Shown here: positions 54,603 to 64,000 of the stretch, piece after piece
Layout: the number at the start of each line of letters is the position of its first letter
How positions within the stretch are numbered: the first letter of the stretch is position 1
Assembly: GCA_050248795.1 (NCBI GenBank)
Contig: JBFWRS010000004.1
Location: 62,001-126,000, forward strand
Reading direction: 5' to 3'
Origin: CAZTDU01 sp050248795
GTDB lineage: Bacteria > Pseudomonadota > Gammaproteobacteria > Burkholderiales > SG8-39
DNA: 64,000 nucleotides
The notes under the pieces: model-generated
Databases searched by the model: none
Told to the model about the DNA's origin: nothing
Seen by the model: only the letters and a program-made list of their open reading frames with translations
Made by a program: the position numbers and the translations under genes

Positions 54603-54944
54603 GTGAACAGGCTTTGCATCGCCGCCGTGCTGATGGTGCTGGTCGGTGCGACACACGCGCAGGCCGGCGGCACCGAGCGCGAGCAGCAGTATTCCGGCCA
54701 GCGCTACGGCAACCAGCCGTATCGCGACGATCGCGTGTACCGCGGCGGGCGTCAGCATCGCGACGAGCGCCTGAACCACGGTGATCGCGACTATCGCGAG
54801 CGCGACAGTCGAAACTATCGCGAGAACCGCTCGTACCGCAGCGAGCACTACCGGCGCGGCGAGGAGCGCCGACCCGATGCCCTCGGTGGCCCGGACGGCC
54901 GGCCGGCCGAGCCGTACCGCGGCCAGACGCCATACCGGCGCTAG
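54603..54944 (+). CDS. Small exported Arg/Tyr-rich low-complexity protein
   Basis: A 113-residue protein with a signal peptide (NRLCIAAVLMVLVGATHAQA), then a strongly biased mature part of Arg, Tyr, Asp, Glu and His in short units such as YRDDRVYRGG, DRDYRERDSRNYRENRSYR and YRRGEERR. No fold is expected; it may bind nucleic acid, peptidoglycan or metal. GTG is the start, with GAGGAG 7 bases upstream. It is divergent from glnS. Confidence 0.7.
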   Translation: MNRLCIAAVLMVLVGATHAQAGGTEREQQYSGQRYGNQPYRDDRVYRGGRQHRDERLNHGDRDYRERDSRNYRENRSYRSEHYRRGEERRPDALGGPDGRPAEPYRGQTPYRR

Positions 54945-54955
54945 GACCCGAGCGC

Positions 54956-55612
54956 TTGCCTGCGTCATCGCTCGCCGCGCTGGTGGCGGCCAACCTGCTG
55001 CCGCTCGCCGGCGTTGCTTTCTGGGGCTGGCAGGTGGGCGACGTGGTGATGCTGTACTGGGCGGAGAACCTGGTAGTCGGCGCCTTCAACGTGCTGCGCA
55101 TGGCGATCGCGAAGGGCGAGGGCGGCGAGCCGGTGCCCGGGCGCTACCAGTCCTCCAGGCTCGGCGAGCTGGGCGGGCGCGTGTTCATCATCGGCTTTTT
55201 CATCGTGCACTACGGCATGTTCTGCTACGTGCACGGCTCCTTCCTCGCGCACCTGTTCCCGCCCACCGGAATCGCCCCCGACCAGGAGCCCTTCGTCGTG
55301 CTGCGCGCGATGATGCGGGACGGCTATGCGCTGGCGGCGCTGGCGGCGATTGTCGCCAGCCACGGCTTTTCCTTCGCCGCCAACTACCTCGGGCGGGGCG
55401 AGTACCGCGGCGCCGGCATCGATCGGCTCATGATGTCACCGTACAAGCGCATCGTATTTACCCACGTGTTCATCCTCGCCGGCGCGTTCCTGCTGCTGGC
55501 GATCGGCAGCCCGCTCGTGGCGATGCTGCTGTTCGTGGCGCTGAAGATCGGCTTCGACGCGCGTGCGCACGTGACCGAGCACCGTGCGCCGGCGTCGCCG
55601 GTTACCGCCTGA
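54956..55612 (+). CDS. DUF6498-like membrane protein
   Basis: A 218-residue membrane protein with five or six helices. Conserved-looking features are VMLYWAENLVVGAFNVLRM in the first third, FFIVHYGMFCYVHGSFL in the middle and MMSPYKRIVFTHVFILAGAF near the end. The His/Tyr-rich centre could bind a cofactor or metal. TTG at 54956 is taken as start, 11 bp after the preceding small gene. No function is known. Confidence 0.7.
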   Translation: MPASSLAALVAANLLPLAGVAFWGWQVGDVVMLYWAENLVVGAFNVLRMAIAKGEGGEPVPGRYQSSRLGELGGRVFIIGFFIVHYGMFCYVHGSFLAHLFPPTGIAPDQEPFVVLRAMMRDGYALAALAAIVASHGFSFAANYLGRGEYRGAGIDRLMMSPYKRIVFTHVFILAGAFLLLAIGSPLVAMLLFVALKIGFDARAHVTEHRAPASPVTA

Positions 55613-55618
55613 CCCGGC

Positions 55619-56842
55619 TCAGCCCGGCCCGGCGACGATTCCGCGCGCGCGCAGCGCGGCGATCTGTTCGGCGCTGAGGCCGATCTCGCGCAGCACCGCG
55701 TCGGTGTCCTCGCCCAGCGCCGGCGCATTGCGATGCTGGCCGCCCGGCGTCAGCGACAGCTTCGGGATCACGCCCGGCACCGCGACTCGCGTGCCGTCGG
55801 CAAGCGCCACTTCGGCGACCATGCCGCGCGCCCGGTAGTGCGGGTCGGCGGCGATGTCGGCCACGGTGTAGATCCGTCCTGCCGGCACCGAGGCCTTGTC
55901 CAGCACCGCGAGCACGTCGGCGACGCTGTGCTCTGCGGTCCAGGCGCCGATGGCGGCATCGATCTCGGCCACGCGCTTCACGCGCCCGGCGTTGTCGGCA
56001 AGCGCCGGGTCGGTGCCCAGGTCGTCGCGGCCGATCGCCGCCATCAGGCGCTTGTAGATGCTGTCGCCGTTGCCGGCGATGAGTGCGTAGCCGCCGTCCG
56101 CGCAGCGGTAGGCGTTGCTCGGCGCGATGCCGGGCAGCGCGCTGCCGGCGGCCTCGCGCACCACGCCGAACGCGTCGTACTCGGGCAGCAGGCTTTCCAT
56201 GCAGTTGAACACCGCCTCGTACAACGCCATGTCGATGACCTGGCCGCGGCCCGAGGCATGGCGGTGGTGCAGCGCCATCAGGATGCCGATCACGCCGTGC
56301 AGCGATGCGAGCGTGTCGCCGATGCTGACGCCCACGCGCACCGGCACCCGCCCCGGCTCGGCGGTCAGGTGGCGCAAGCCGCCCATGGCCTCGGCGACGA
56401 CGCCGAATCCGGGCCGGTCGCGATACGGCCCGGTCTGGCCGTAGCCGCTGATCCGCAGCATGATGAGGCGCGGGTTTGCCGCGAGCAGCGAGTCGGGTCC
56501 CAGCCCCCATTTTTCCATCGCGCCGGGACGGAAGTTCTCGATCAGCACGTCGGCATCCAGCGCCAGGCGGCGCACGATGTCCTGCGCCTCGGGGCTCTTC
56601 AGGTCGAGCGCGATCGAGCGCTTGTTCCTCGACTGCACCTGCCACCATAGCGACGTGCCGTCCTTCAGCAGGCGCCATTTGCGCAAGGGATCGCCCGTGC
56701 CGGGCGGCTCGACCTTGACCACGTCGGCGCCGAAATCGGCGAGCGTCTTGGCGGCAAAGGGGCCGGCGATCAGCTGGCCCAGTTCCAGCACCTTCAGTCC
56801 CGCAAGGGGGCCGCGTGCCGTATTGGCGGAAGGGGCGTTCAT
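55619..56842 (-). CDS. Family III CoA-transferase (CaiB/Frc-like)
   Basis: A 407-residue enzyme of the formyl-CoA/carnitine-CoA transferase family. It has GLKVLELGQLIAGPFAAKTLADFGADVVKVEPP at the N terminus, the LLxNRNKRSIALDLKS-type segment, DVLIENFRPGAMEKWGLG, the catalytic Asp in VGVSIGDTLAS and GRGQVIDMALYEAV. It moves CoA between carboxylic acids. The start at MNAPSANTAR is supported by homology to the family opening. The substrate is unknown. Confidence 0.94.
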   Translation of the reverse strand: MNAPSANTARGPLAGLKVLELGQLIAGPFAAKTLADFGADVVKVEPPGTGDPLRKWRLLKDGTSLWWQVQSRNKRSIALDLKSPEAQDIVRRLALDADVLIENFRPGAMEKWGLGPDSLLAANPRLIMLRISGYGQTGPYRDRPGFGVVAEAMGGLRHLTAEPGRVPVRVGVSIGDTLASLHGVIGILMALHHRHASGRGQVIDMALYEAVFNCMESLLPEYDAFGVVREAAGSALPGIAPSNAYRCADGGYALIAGNGDSIYKRLMAAIGRDDLGTDPALADNAGRVKRVAEIDAAIGAWTAEHSVADVLAVLDKASVPAGRIYTVADIAADPHYRARGMVAEVALADGTRVAVPGVIPKLSLTPGGQHRNAPALGEDTDAVLREIGLSAEQIAALRARGIVAGPG

Positions 56843-56916
56843 CGGCGCGTAGTTTGCAGCGCGCCGCGCGCAACGTCCAATGCCGTCTCGCTTCGCCATG
56901 CGCTAGCATGCCGACC

Positions 56917-57968
56917 ATGAATCGCACCGAGCTGGATGCCGCAGTCGCGCAGGGCATCATCACCGCGACGCAGGCCGAGCAGTTGGCAGACTTTTTCGCC
57001 ACTTCTGCGACGCAGCCTGCGGCCACAGCGGCGGACGCGGCGCCGCGCTTCGGCTTCGTACACGTGCTGTACTACTTCGGCGGCATGATCGCCATCGGCG
57101 CGATGTCGCTGTTCATGACGCTGGCGTGGTCGGCGCTGGGCGGCTGGGGCGGCGTCGTCACCGCGGTGCTGTACGTGGTGCTGTTCCTCGCGCTGACGCA
57201 CTGGCTGATGCTGCGCAAGGGGCTGCAGGTTCCGGCCGGCATCACCGCGACGCTGGCGGTGGTGATGGTGCCGCTGGCGATCTTCAGCGCGCAGATGGCG
57301 CTCGGCTACTGGGACGACACCAGGTCCTACCGCGACTACCACGTGTTCATCGACTGGCGCTGGATGCTGATGGAGCTCGGCACTCTGGCTGCCGGCGCGG
57401 CGCTGCTGTGGCGCTACCGCTTCCCGTTCATGATGATGCCGATCGCGGTGACGCTGTGGTACATGAGCATGGACCTGGTGCCCTTCCTCGCCGGCGGCGC
57501 GCACGACTGGGAACTGCGCAAGATGGTGTCGCTGGTGTTCGGCCTGGTCACGCTGCTGGTGGCGTTCTGGGTGGATCTGCGTTCGCGCTTCTCGCGCGAC
57601 TACGCGTTCTGGCTCTACCTCATCGGCGTGCTGACCTTCTGGGGCGGGCTGTCGGCGATGCGCTCGGGCAGCGAGCTAGGCAAGGCGATGTACTGCGCCA
57701 TCAACGTGGGCATGATCTTCACCGGCGCGGTGCTGGGACGGCGCGTGTTCGCGGTGTTCGGCGGCTTTGGCGTCGCCGGGTACCTGGGCTACCTGTCGTA
57801 CCGCGTGTTCAAGGACAGCCTGCTGTTCCCGTTCGCACTGGTGGCGATCGGCCTTGCCATCATCTGGCTGGGCATCGTCTGGCAGCGGCGCGAGGCCGAG
57901 TGGTCCGCCCGGCTGCGCGCCATGCTGCCGCAGGACCTGCGCGAGCTGCTCGCCGCGCGCGCGGCTCG

Positions 57969-57972
<4 letters not shown>
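56917..57972 (+). CDS. DUF2157-like polytopic membrane protein
   Basis: A 351-residue protein with a short soluble N terminus (MNRTELDAAVAQGIITATQAEQL), typical of DUF2157 proteins, then about nine membrane helices. Conserved-looking loops are YYFGGMIAIGAMSLFMTLAW, WYMSMDLVPFLAGG and FGGFGVAGYLGYLSYRVF. No catalytic motif is seen. Its end overlaps the convergent aceE end by four bases. Confidence 0.75.
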
Positions 57973-60626
<2,654 letters not shown>

Positions 60627-60719
60627 GCGATCCTCCTGGCTGCGTTTGCGCAACGATAGCGGACAAAGTCGTGCAACAGGGCGCAGAATAAATGCTTCTG
60701 ATTGTTCTGGAGTACGACC

Positions 60720-61907
60720 TTGCACAGGCAGATTCTGGCGATGGCGGCGGCAGCACTGCCGGCCTTCGCGCAGGCACAGGCGGTGAAGCCGCCGATCGCG
60801 CAGTACTGGATGAGCATCGAGACCGCGGCGGGCATGAACATGCCCGGCATGAGCCCGGCGATGGCCGGCATGATGGGCGGCCAGGCCGCAGGCGGGCGCC
60901 GCATGCTGCTGCAACTGGGGTCGCAGCGCGCCGCCCCTGGAGAGCCGCGCGCCGCGCACGACATTCCGTCGGGCATGAACATGGGGCCGCAACTGCCGCT
61001 GGTGACGCCGCGGCGCGAGCCGACGGCGCGCGCCGAGCGTGGTGATCGCCCCGCCGGCATGGAAAAACCCAGGGGCCGCATGCTCGTCTACTGGGGTTGC
61101 GGCGAGAACGTACGCGCGGGTCAGCCGGTGCTGATCGACTTCGCCAATCCCGGCGCTGCGGCCTCGGCGATGACGTCGCGCCGTATCGCCCAGCCGGCGG
61201 GACCGGCCTACGGGCGCAGCCGCACCTACGGCGACTGGCCGAACCAGGAGGACGCCAAGGCGGTGCCCGATAGCGCGTCGCTCGCGGGTGCGCATGCCGT
61301 CAAGGGCAACTACTCGCCCGAGATCCGCGTCTCCCTGGACAGGGATTTTCTCGACCGCGTGTCGCTGTCGGCGGACGGCAACAGGATGCGCTGGAATGCG
61401 GTGGGCCGCGCGAGCGGCTACTTCGCCACGCTCTACGGCGCGCAGGGGCAGGACGAGATCGTGTTCTGGTCCTCGAGTGAAGTGCAGGAAATGGGCGGCG
61501 GCCTGATGGATTACCTGCCGCCCGCCGAGGCGGCGCGCCTGGTGCGCGAAAAGGTGCTGCTTCCGCCGGGGACTACGGAATGCACCGTGCCCGCGGAAGT
61601 GGTGAAGAAGGCGGGCACGCCGATGATCAACTTCATCGCTTATGGCGACGAGGCCAATTTCGCGCATCCGCCGCGTCCGCAGGACCCGAAGGCCGCCTGG
61701 GCGCCGGAATGGGCGGTCAAGGTGCGCTTCAAGTCCACCGCATCGCTGCTGCTAGGCGAGGGCGCGGAGGGTGCGGGCGCACGCTCGTCCGCGCCGCGCC
61801 GGGAAGCCGACGAGCCAGCGCGGGACACGAGCGCACGCGAAAAGCCGGAAGCCCCCGATCCGCTCAAGGAGGGCGTCAACATCCTGCGCGGGATACTGGG
61901 GCGCTAG
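60720..61907 (+). CDS. Exported methionine-rich protein, unknown function
   Basis: A 395-residue exported protein. The signal (about 1-20, LAMAAAALPAFAQAQA) is followed by two Met-rich clusters, MNMPGMSPAMAGMMGG and IPSGMNMG, of the kind that bind Cu(I). RGRMLVYWGCGENVRAGQP then leads into a beta-rich body with an EIRVSLDRDFLDRVSL strand and VFWSSSEVQEMGGG. TTG at 60720 is preferred because GGAG lies 8 bases before it; TTG 60702 is in frame. It is divergent from aceE. The family was not recognised. Confidence 0.75.
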   Translation: MHRQILAMAAAALPAFAQAQAVKPPIAQYWMSIETAAGMNMPGMSPAMAGMMGGQAAGGRRMLLQLGSQRAAPGEPRAAHDIPSGMNMGPQLPLVTPRREPTARAERGDRPAGMEKPRGRMLVYWGCGENVRAGQPVLIDFANPGAAASAMTSRRIAQPAGPAYGRSRTYGDWPNQEDAKAVPDSASLAGAHAVKGNYSPEIRVSLDRDFLDRVSLSADGNRMRWNAVGRASGYFATLYGAQGQDEIVFWSSSEVQEMGGGLMDYLPPAEAARLVREKVLLPPGTTECTVPAEVVKKAGTPMINFIAYGDEANFAHPPRPQDPKAAWAPEWAVKVRFKSTASLLLGEGAEGAGARSSAPRREADEPARDTSAREKPEAPDPLKEGVNILRGILGR

Positions 61908-61921
61908 CGCGAGACCGGCGC

Positions 61922-62725
61922 TCAGGTGAGGTCGAAGTGCCGCTCGGGTACGAAGGCGACTTCCTCCGAGAAGTGCAGGGCGCGGTTCGTACGCGGTACG
62001 TAGAACTCTTGATAATAGACATACTGGTCGTCCGCTGTGCGCGCGGTGGCTTGAACGAACAGGCCGGGCTTGCCGGGCTTGAGCTTGATCTCCCTGCCGA
62101 TCTCCTTGGGAAACGTCTTGATCGTCACGTAGCTGCCCAGGCTACGCACGTGGATGTTGCAGTGCTTCGCGATCAACGCAACAAAGTTCGCGCCGCTCAG
62201 TTCGTGTAGAGGGCAGTATTGCAGGTAAGGCAGGACTTCAGGGTCGCAGTAGAAACGGCTCGCGACGAGGAAGTCGTTGTCAATGCTGATGCGCCGGTCG
62301 ATCCGGATGTAGCCTGACGTCGACTCGCCCAGGAAACGGCTCCAGACGCCGGTTTCCCTGACGGGGACGCGGGCGGTTGCATTTGAGTAAAGCGGAAGGA
62401 AATCCTGGCCCGAGTCATTGACGAACTTGCAGTGGCGCGAATGGTCGAGCCGTCTCGGCAGGTCGGCGACGAAGCTGCCGAGCCCCTGGCGCCGGATCAG
62501 GATGCGCTGATCGACGAGGCAGCGCATTGCCCGCTGAATGGTTCCGAGGCTGTATGGCGTGCGTGCGAGAAGCTCCTCCTCACTCAGGAATTTCGCGCCG
62601 GGCTTCCACTGTCCGGCCTTGATCAGTTCGAGTAGGGCCTCGCGTAGCACCACGTACTTCGGTACACCGCTCTGCTGTGGGCGGCGCAGCAGTTGGTCGA
62701 GCGTCAGCTGGATTTTTTTAACCAT
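61922..62725 (-). CDS. GntR-family regulator, HutC/UTRA type
   Basis: A 267-residue transcription factor. The N-terminal winged helix (about 20-90) includes KYVVLREALLELIKAGQWKPGAKFLSEEELL and the recognition helix SLGTIQRAMRCLVDQRIL, with the wing GLGSFVAD. Residues 110-260 form a UTRA-like effector domain (FLGESTSGYIRIDRRI, LSGANFVALIAKHCNI, YYQEFYVPRTNRALHF). It is divergent from a Rieske oxygenase gene and probably controls it and itself through the palindrome at 62739-62758. Confidence 0.9.
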   Translation of the reverse strand: MVKKIQLTLDQLLRRPQQSGVPKYVVLREALLELIKAGQWKPGAKFLSEEELLARTPYSLGTIQRAMRCLVDQRILIRRQGLGSFVADLPRRLDHSRHCKFVNDSGQDFLPLYSNATARVPVRETGVWSRFLGESTSGYIRIDRRISIDNDFLVASRFYCDPEVLPYLQYCPLHELSGANFVALIAKHCNIHVRSLGSYVTIKTFPKEIGREIKLKPGKPGLFVQATARTADDQYVYYQEFYVPRTNRALHFSEEVAFVPERHFDLT

Positions 62726-62738
62726 GGCTTATTGACAA

Positions 62739-62758
62739 CTACTCCTATATAGGACTAG
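62739..62758. promoter_or_regulatory. Palindromic operator candidate between GntR gene and Rieske oxygenase
   Basis: A 20-bp inverted repeat with nine of ten pairs matching. Its core TCCTATATAGGA (62743-62754) is perfect and very AT-rich for this genome. It occupies the 61-bp gap between the two divergent start codons, just after TTGACA (62732-62737), a -35 candidate for the oxygenase. This is the expected place for a GntR operator. Confidence 0.65.
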
Positions 62759-62786
62759 GGTACCGAAAATTTCCCGGGAGGAGGGA

Positions 62787-64000
62787 ATGGCGATTCGTCC
62801 TTTGTCGTCGCACGCAGTTCTGCAGGCGAAGCCCTACAACGCCTATCATCTTAGAGAAGTTCCGGCTGAAGATGCGGATCTCACGCACACTGGCCCCGGT
62901 ACGCCGATGGGTGAGTACTTGCGGCTGTTCTGGCAGCCGGTGTGCCTGTCGGAGGAACTCACCGAGTTGCCGAAGGCGATCACCATCATGGGCGAGGCGC
63001 TGGTGGCGTTCCGCGACCGGGGCGGGCGAGTCGGAGTCCTGCAGCGCCACTGCCCGCACCGTGGCGCATCGCTCGAGTTCGGTATCGTGCAGGGATCCGG
63101 AATCCGCTGCAGTTACCACGGCTGGCTGTTCGACGTTGACGGACGGGTACTCGAGACACCGTGCGAGCCGCCGGGAAGTCCCCGCAAGGACACGGTGGTC
63201 CAGGGCGCGTATCCCGCGTTCGAGCGCGACGGGCTGGTGTTCGCCTACATGGGGCCGCCCGACCGCAAACCCCCATTCCCGGAGTACGACGCCTATACCC
63301 TGCCGGAGGGAACGCGGCTGGTGGCGTTCTCGAACATCTACCCCTGCAACTGGCTCCAGGTGTGCGAGAACATCATGGACCACATGCACACCGCCATGCT
63401 TCACAACAACATGACGGTGGAGAGCGTCGATGCCGCAACGGCGGCCGGAACGTCGCTCGCCGGGTTCGGCGACCTGCCGACCATGCATTGGGAGTCGACG
63501 CGCAACGGCAACGGCATGGTGTTCGTCGCGGCACGGCGGCTGCCCGGGGACAAGGTATGGATACGAATCTCGGAGATGGTGCTGCCGAACTACGTGCAGA
63601 TCGGTTCGCTTGCCCCCACCGCGTCCAGGTACCGGCATTCGACGACCTCGCTGACGCGCTGGCATGTTCCGGTGGACGACAGGAACATGATCATTTTCGG
63701 CTGGCGGCATTTCAATGCGGAAATCGATCCGGAAAACCTCAGCCGGCCGCAGGACTGCGGCATCGACAAGATCGATTTTCTGGTCGGCCAGACCGGCAAC
63801 CGCAGCTACGAGGAAGGACAGCGGGCGCCCGGCGACTGGGAGGTCATCTGCAGCCAGCGGCCGATCGCCGTCCACGCGCTTGAGCATCCAGGCACGTCCG
63901 ACGCCGGGGTGCTCCGTTACCGGCGGCTGTTGGGTGAGGCCATCGCAGGCAAGACCGGGCCGGACACCAGCTTCCATCCGGAGGTCGGCGAGACCATCCA
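62787..64000 (+). CDS. Rieske non-heme iron oxygenase, alpha subunit (runs off window)
   Basis: 404 codons are visible and remain open at the window end. The Rieske [2Fe-2S] site is Cys89, His91, Cys108 and His111 in RHCPHRGASL and CSYHGWLF. The catalytic iron site is Asp198, His201 and His206 in ENIMDHMHTAMLH. An insert and C-terminal domain like those of phthalate/vanillate-type oxygenases follow (FGWRHFNAEIDPENL). It would hydroxylate or O-demethylate an aromatic acid using a reductase encoded elsewhere. GGAGGAGG precedes the ATG. The divergent GntR gene and palindrome suggest substrate induction. Confidence 0.93.
   Translation, partial: MAIRPLSSHAVLQAKPYNAYHLREVPAEDADLTHTGPGTPMGEYLRLFWQPVCLSEELTELPKAITIMGEALVAFRDRGGRVGVLQRHCPHRGASLEFGIVQGSGIRCSYHGWLFDVDGRVLETPCEPPGSPRKDTVVQGAYPAFERDGLVFAYMGPPDRKPPFPEYDAYTLPEGTRLVAFSNIYPCNWLQVCENIMDHMHTAMLHNNMTVESVDAATAAGTSLAGFGDLPTMHWESTRNGNGMVFVAARRLPGDKVWIRISEMVLPNYVQIGSLAPTASRYRHSTTSLTRWHVPVDDRNMIIFGWRHFNAEIDPENLSRPQDCGIDKIDFLVGQTGNRSYEEGQRAPGDWEVICSQRPIAVHALEHPGTSDAGVLRYRRLLGEAIAGKTGPDTSFHPEVGETI

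Noticed and set aside
60627..61667. N-terminal extension of aceE to a 1232-residue protein
   Set aside because: The extra frame runs opposite the divergent Met-rich gene; a strong AGGAGG site and family homology fix the start at 60626.
62745..63977. Minus-strand 410-codon ORF opposite the Rieske oxygenase
   Set aside because: The plus strand encodes complete Rieske and iron-binding motifs from 62787; the minus frame has no motif and would overlap the GntR promoter region.

Overview
The window is about 68% GC, densely coding, and almost free of mobile DNA. A tripartite tricarboxylate (Tct/Bug) transporter, family III CoA-transferase, GlnS, homodimeric AceE, TAXI-type receptor and Rieske oxygenase point to a betaproteobacterium, probably Burkholderiales or a relative. 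That assignment rests on gene content, not on an rRNA. No rRNA, tRNA, CRISPR or replication origin was seen.

Layout. (1) 1-8620: a minus-strand molybdoenzyme locus. It encodes a di-heme b-type membrane protein, a ferredoxin-molybdopterin oxidoreductase fusion, a triple-Mop molybdate-binding protein, TctC-TctB-TctA, a thioredoxin-like [2Fe-2S] ferredoxin and the start of another gene. A divergent Rieske ferredoxin lies at its head. Three copies of the palindrome TGTCAA-N4-TTGACA sit in front of its transcription units. (2) 8621-18456: an oxidative-stress and metal island with a peroxiredoxin-glutaredoxin fusion, a lipoamide-dehydrogenase-like flavoprotein, KatG, a selenocysteine peroxiredoxin, two ZIP transporters and a ferritin. 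OxyR-like sites precede prx-grx and katG. FNR/Anr-type boxes precede a DUF1269 gene, a divergent small gene and the selenoprotein gene. A broken katG 3' end and an IS3-like orfA scrap lie between the selenoprotein gene and the second ZIP gene. (3) 18491-36293: metabolic and housekeeping genes (panB, PRISE-like reductase, TauD-type dioxygenase, beta-hydroxyacid dehydrogenase, orphan molybdenum hydroxylase, ettA, a second molybdopterin oxidoreductase, nitroreductase, a Tat-exported caspase-like protein, alpha-hydroxyacid dehydrogenase), with BrnTA and VapBC-type toxin-antitoxin pairs. (4) 36344-49260: transport (MFS, TAXI, LysE), arfB, a coupled MliC/aldo-keto reductase operon, a Sel1/flavoprotein/hydrolase/methyltransferase operon, an amidohydrolase and an acyl-CoA ligase. 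(5) 49270-52796: an accessory patch with HigBA, a 5'-truncated isocitrate-lyase-like gene and a secreted pair including a trypsin-fold protein that has lost its catalytic His and Ser. (6) 52886-64000: glnS, small secreted and membrane proteins, a CoA-transferase, aceE, a Met-rich secreted protein, and a GntR regulator divergent from a Rieske oxygenase that runs off the window.

Strongest finding. In the minus-strand gene 15787-16503 the peroxidatic cysteine codon of a peroxiredoxin is UGA. It is followed by a hairpin (16221-16239) with the same design as the apical part of the E. coli fdhF SECIS: a bulged U, a 4-bp upper stem and a GGUC loop. A conventional annotation would report this as two fragments or a pseudogene; it is most simply read as one selenoprotein gene.
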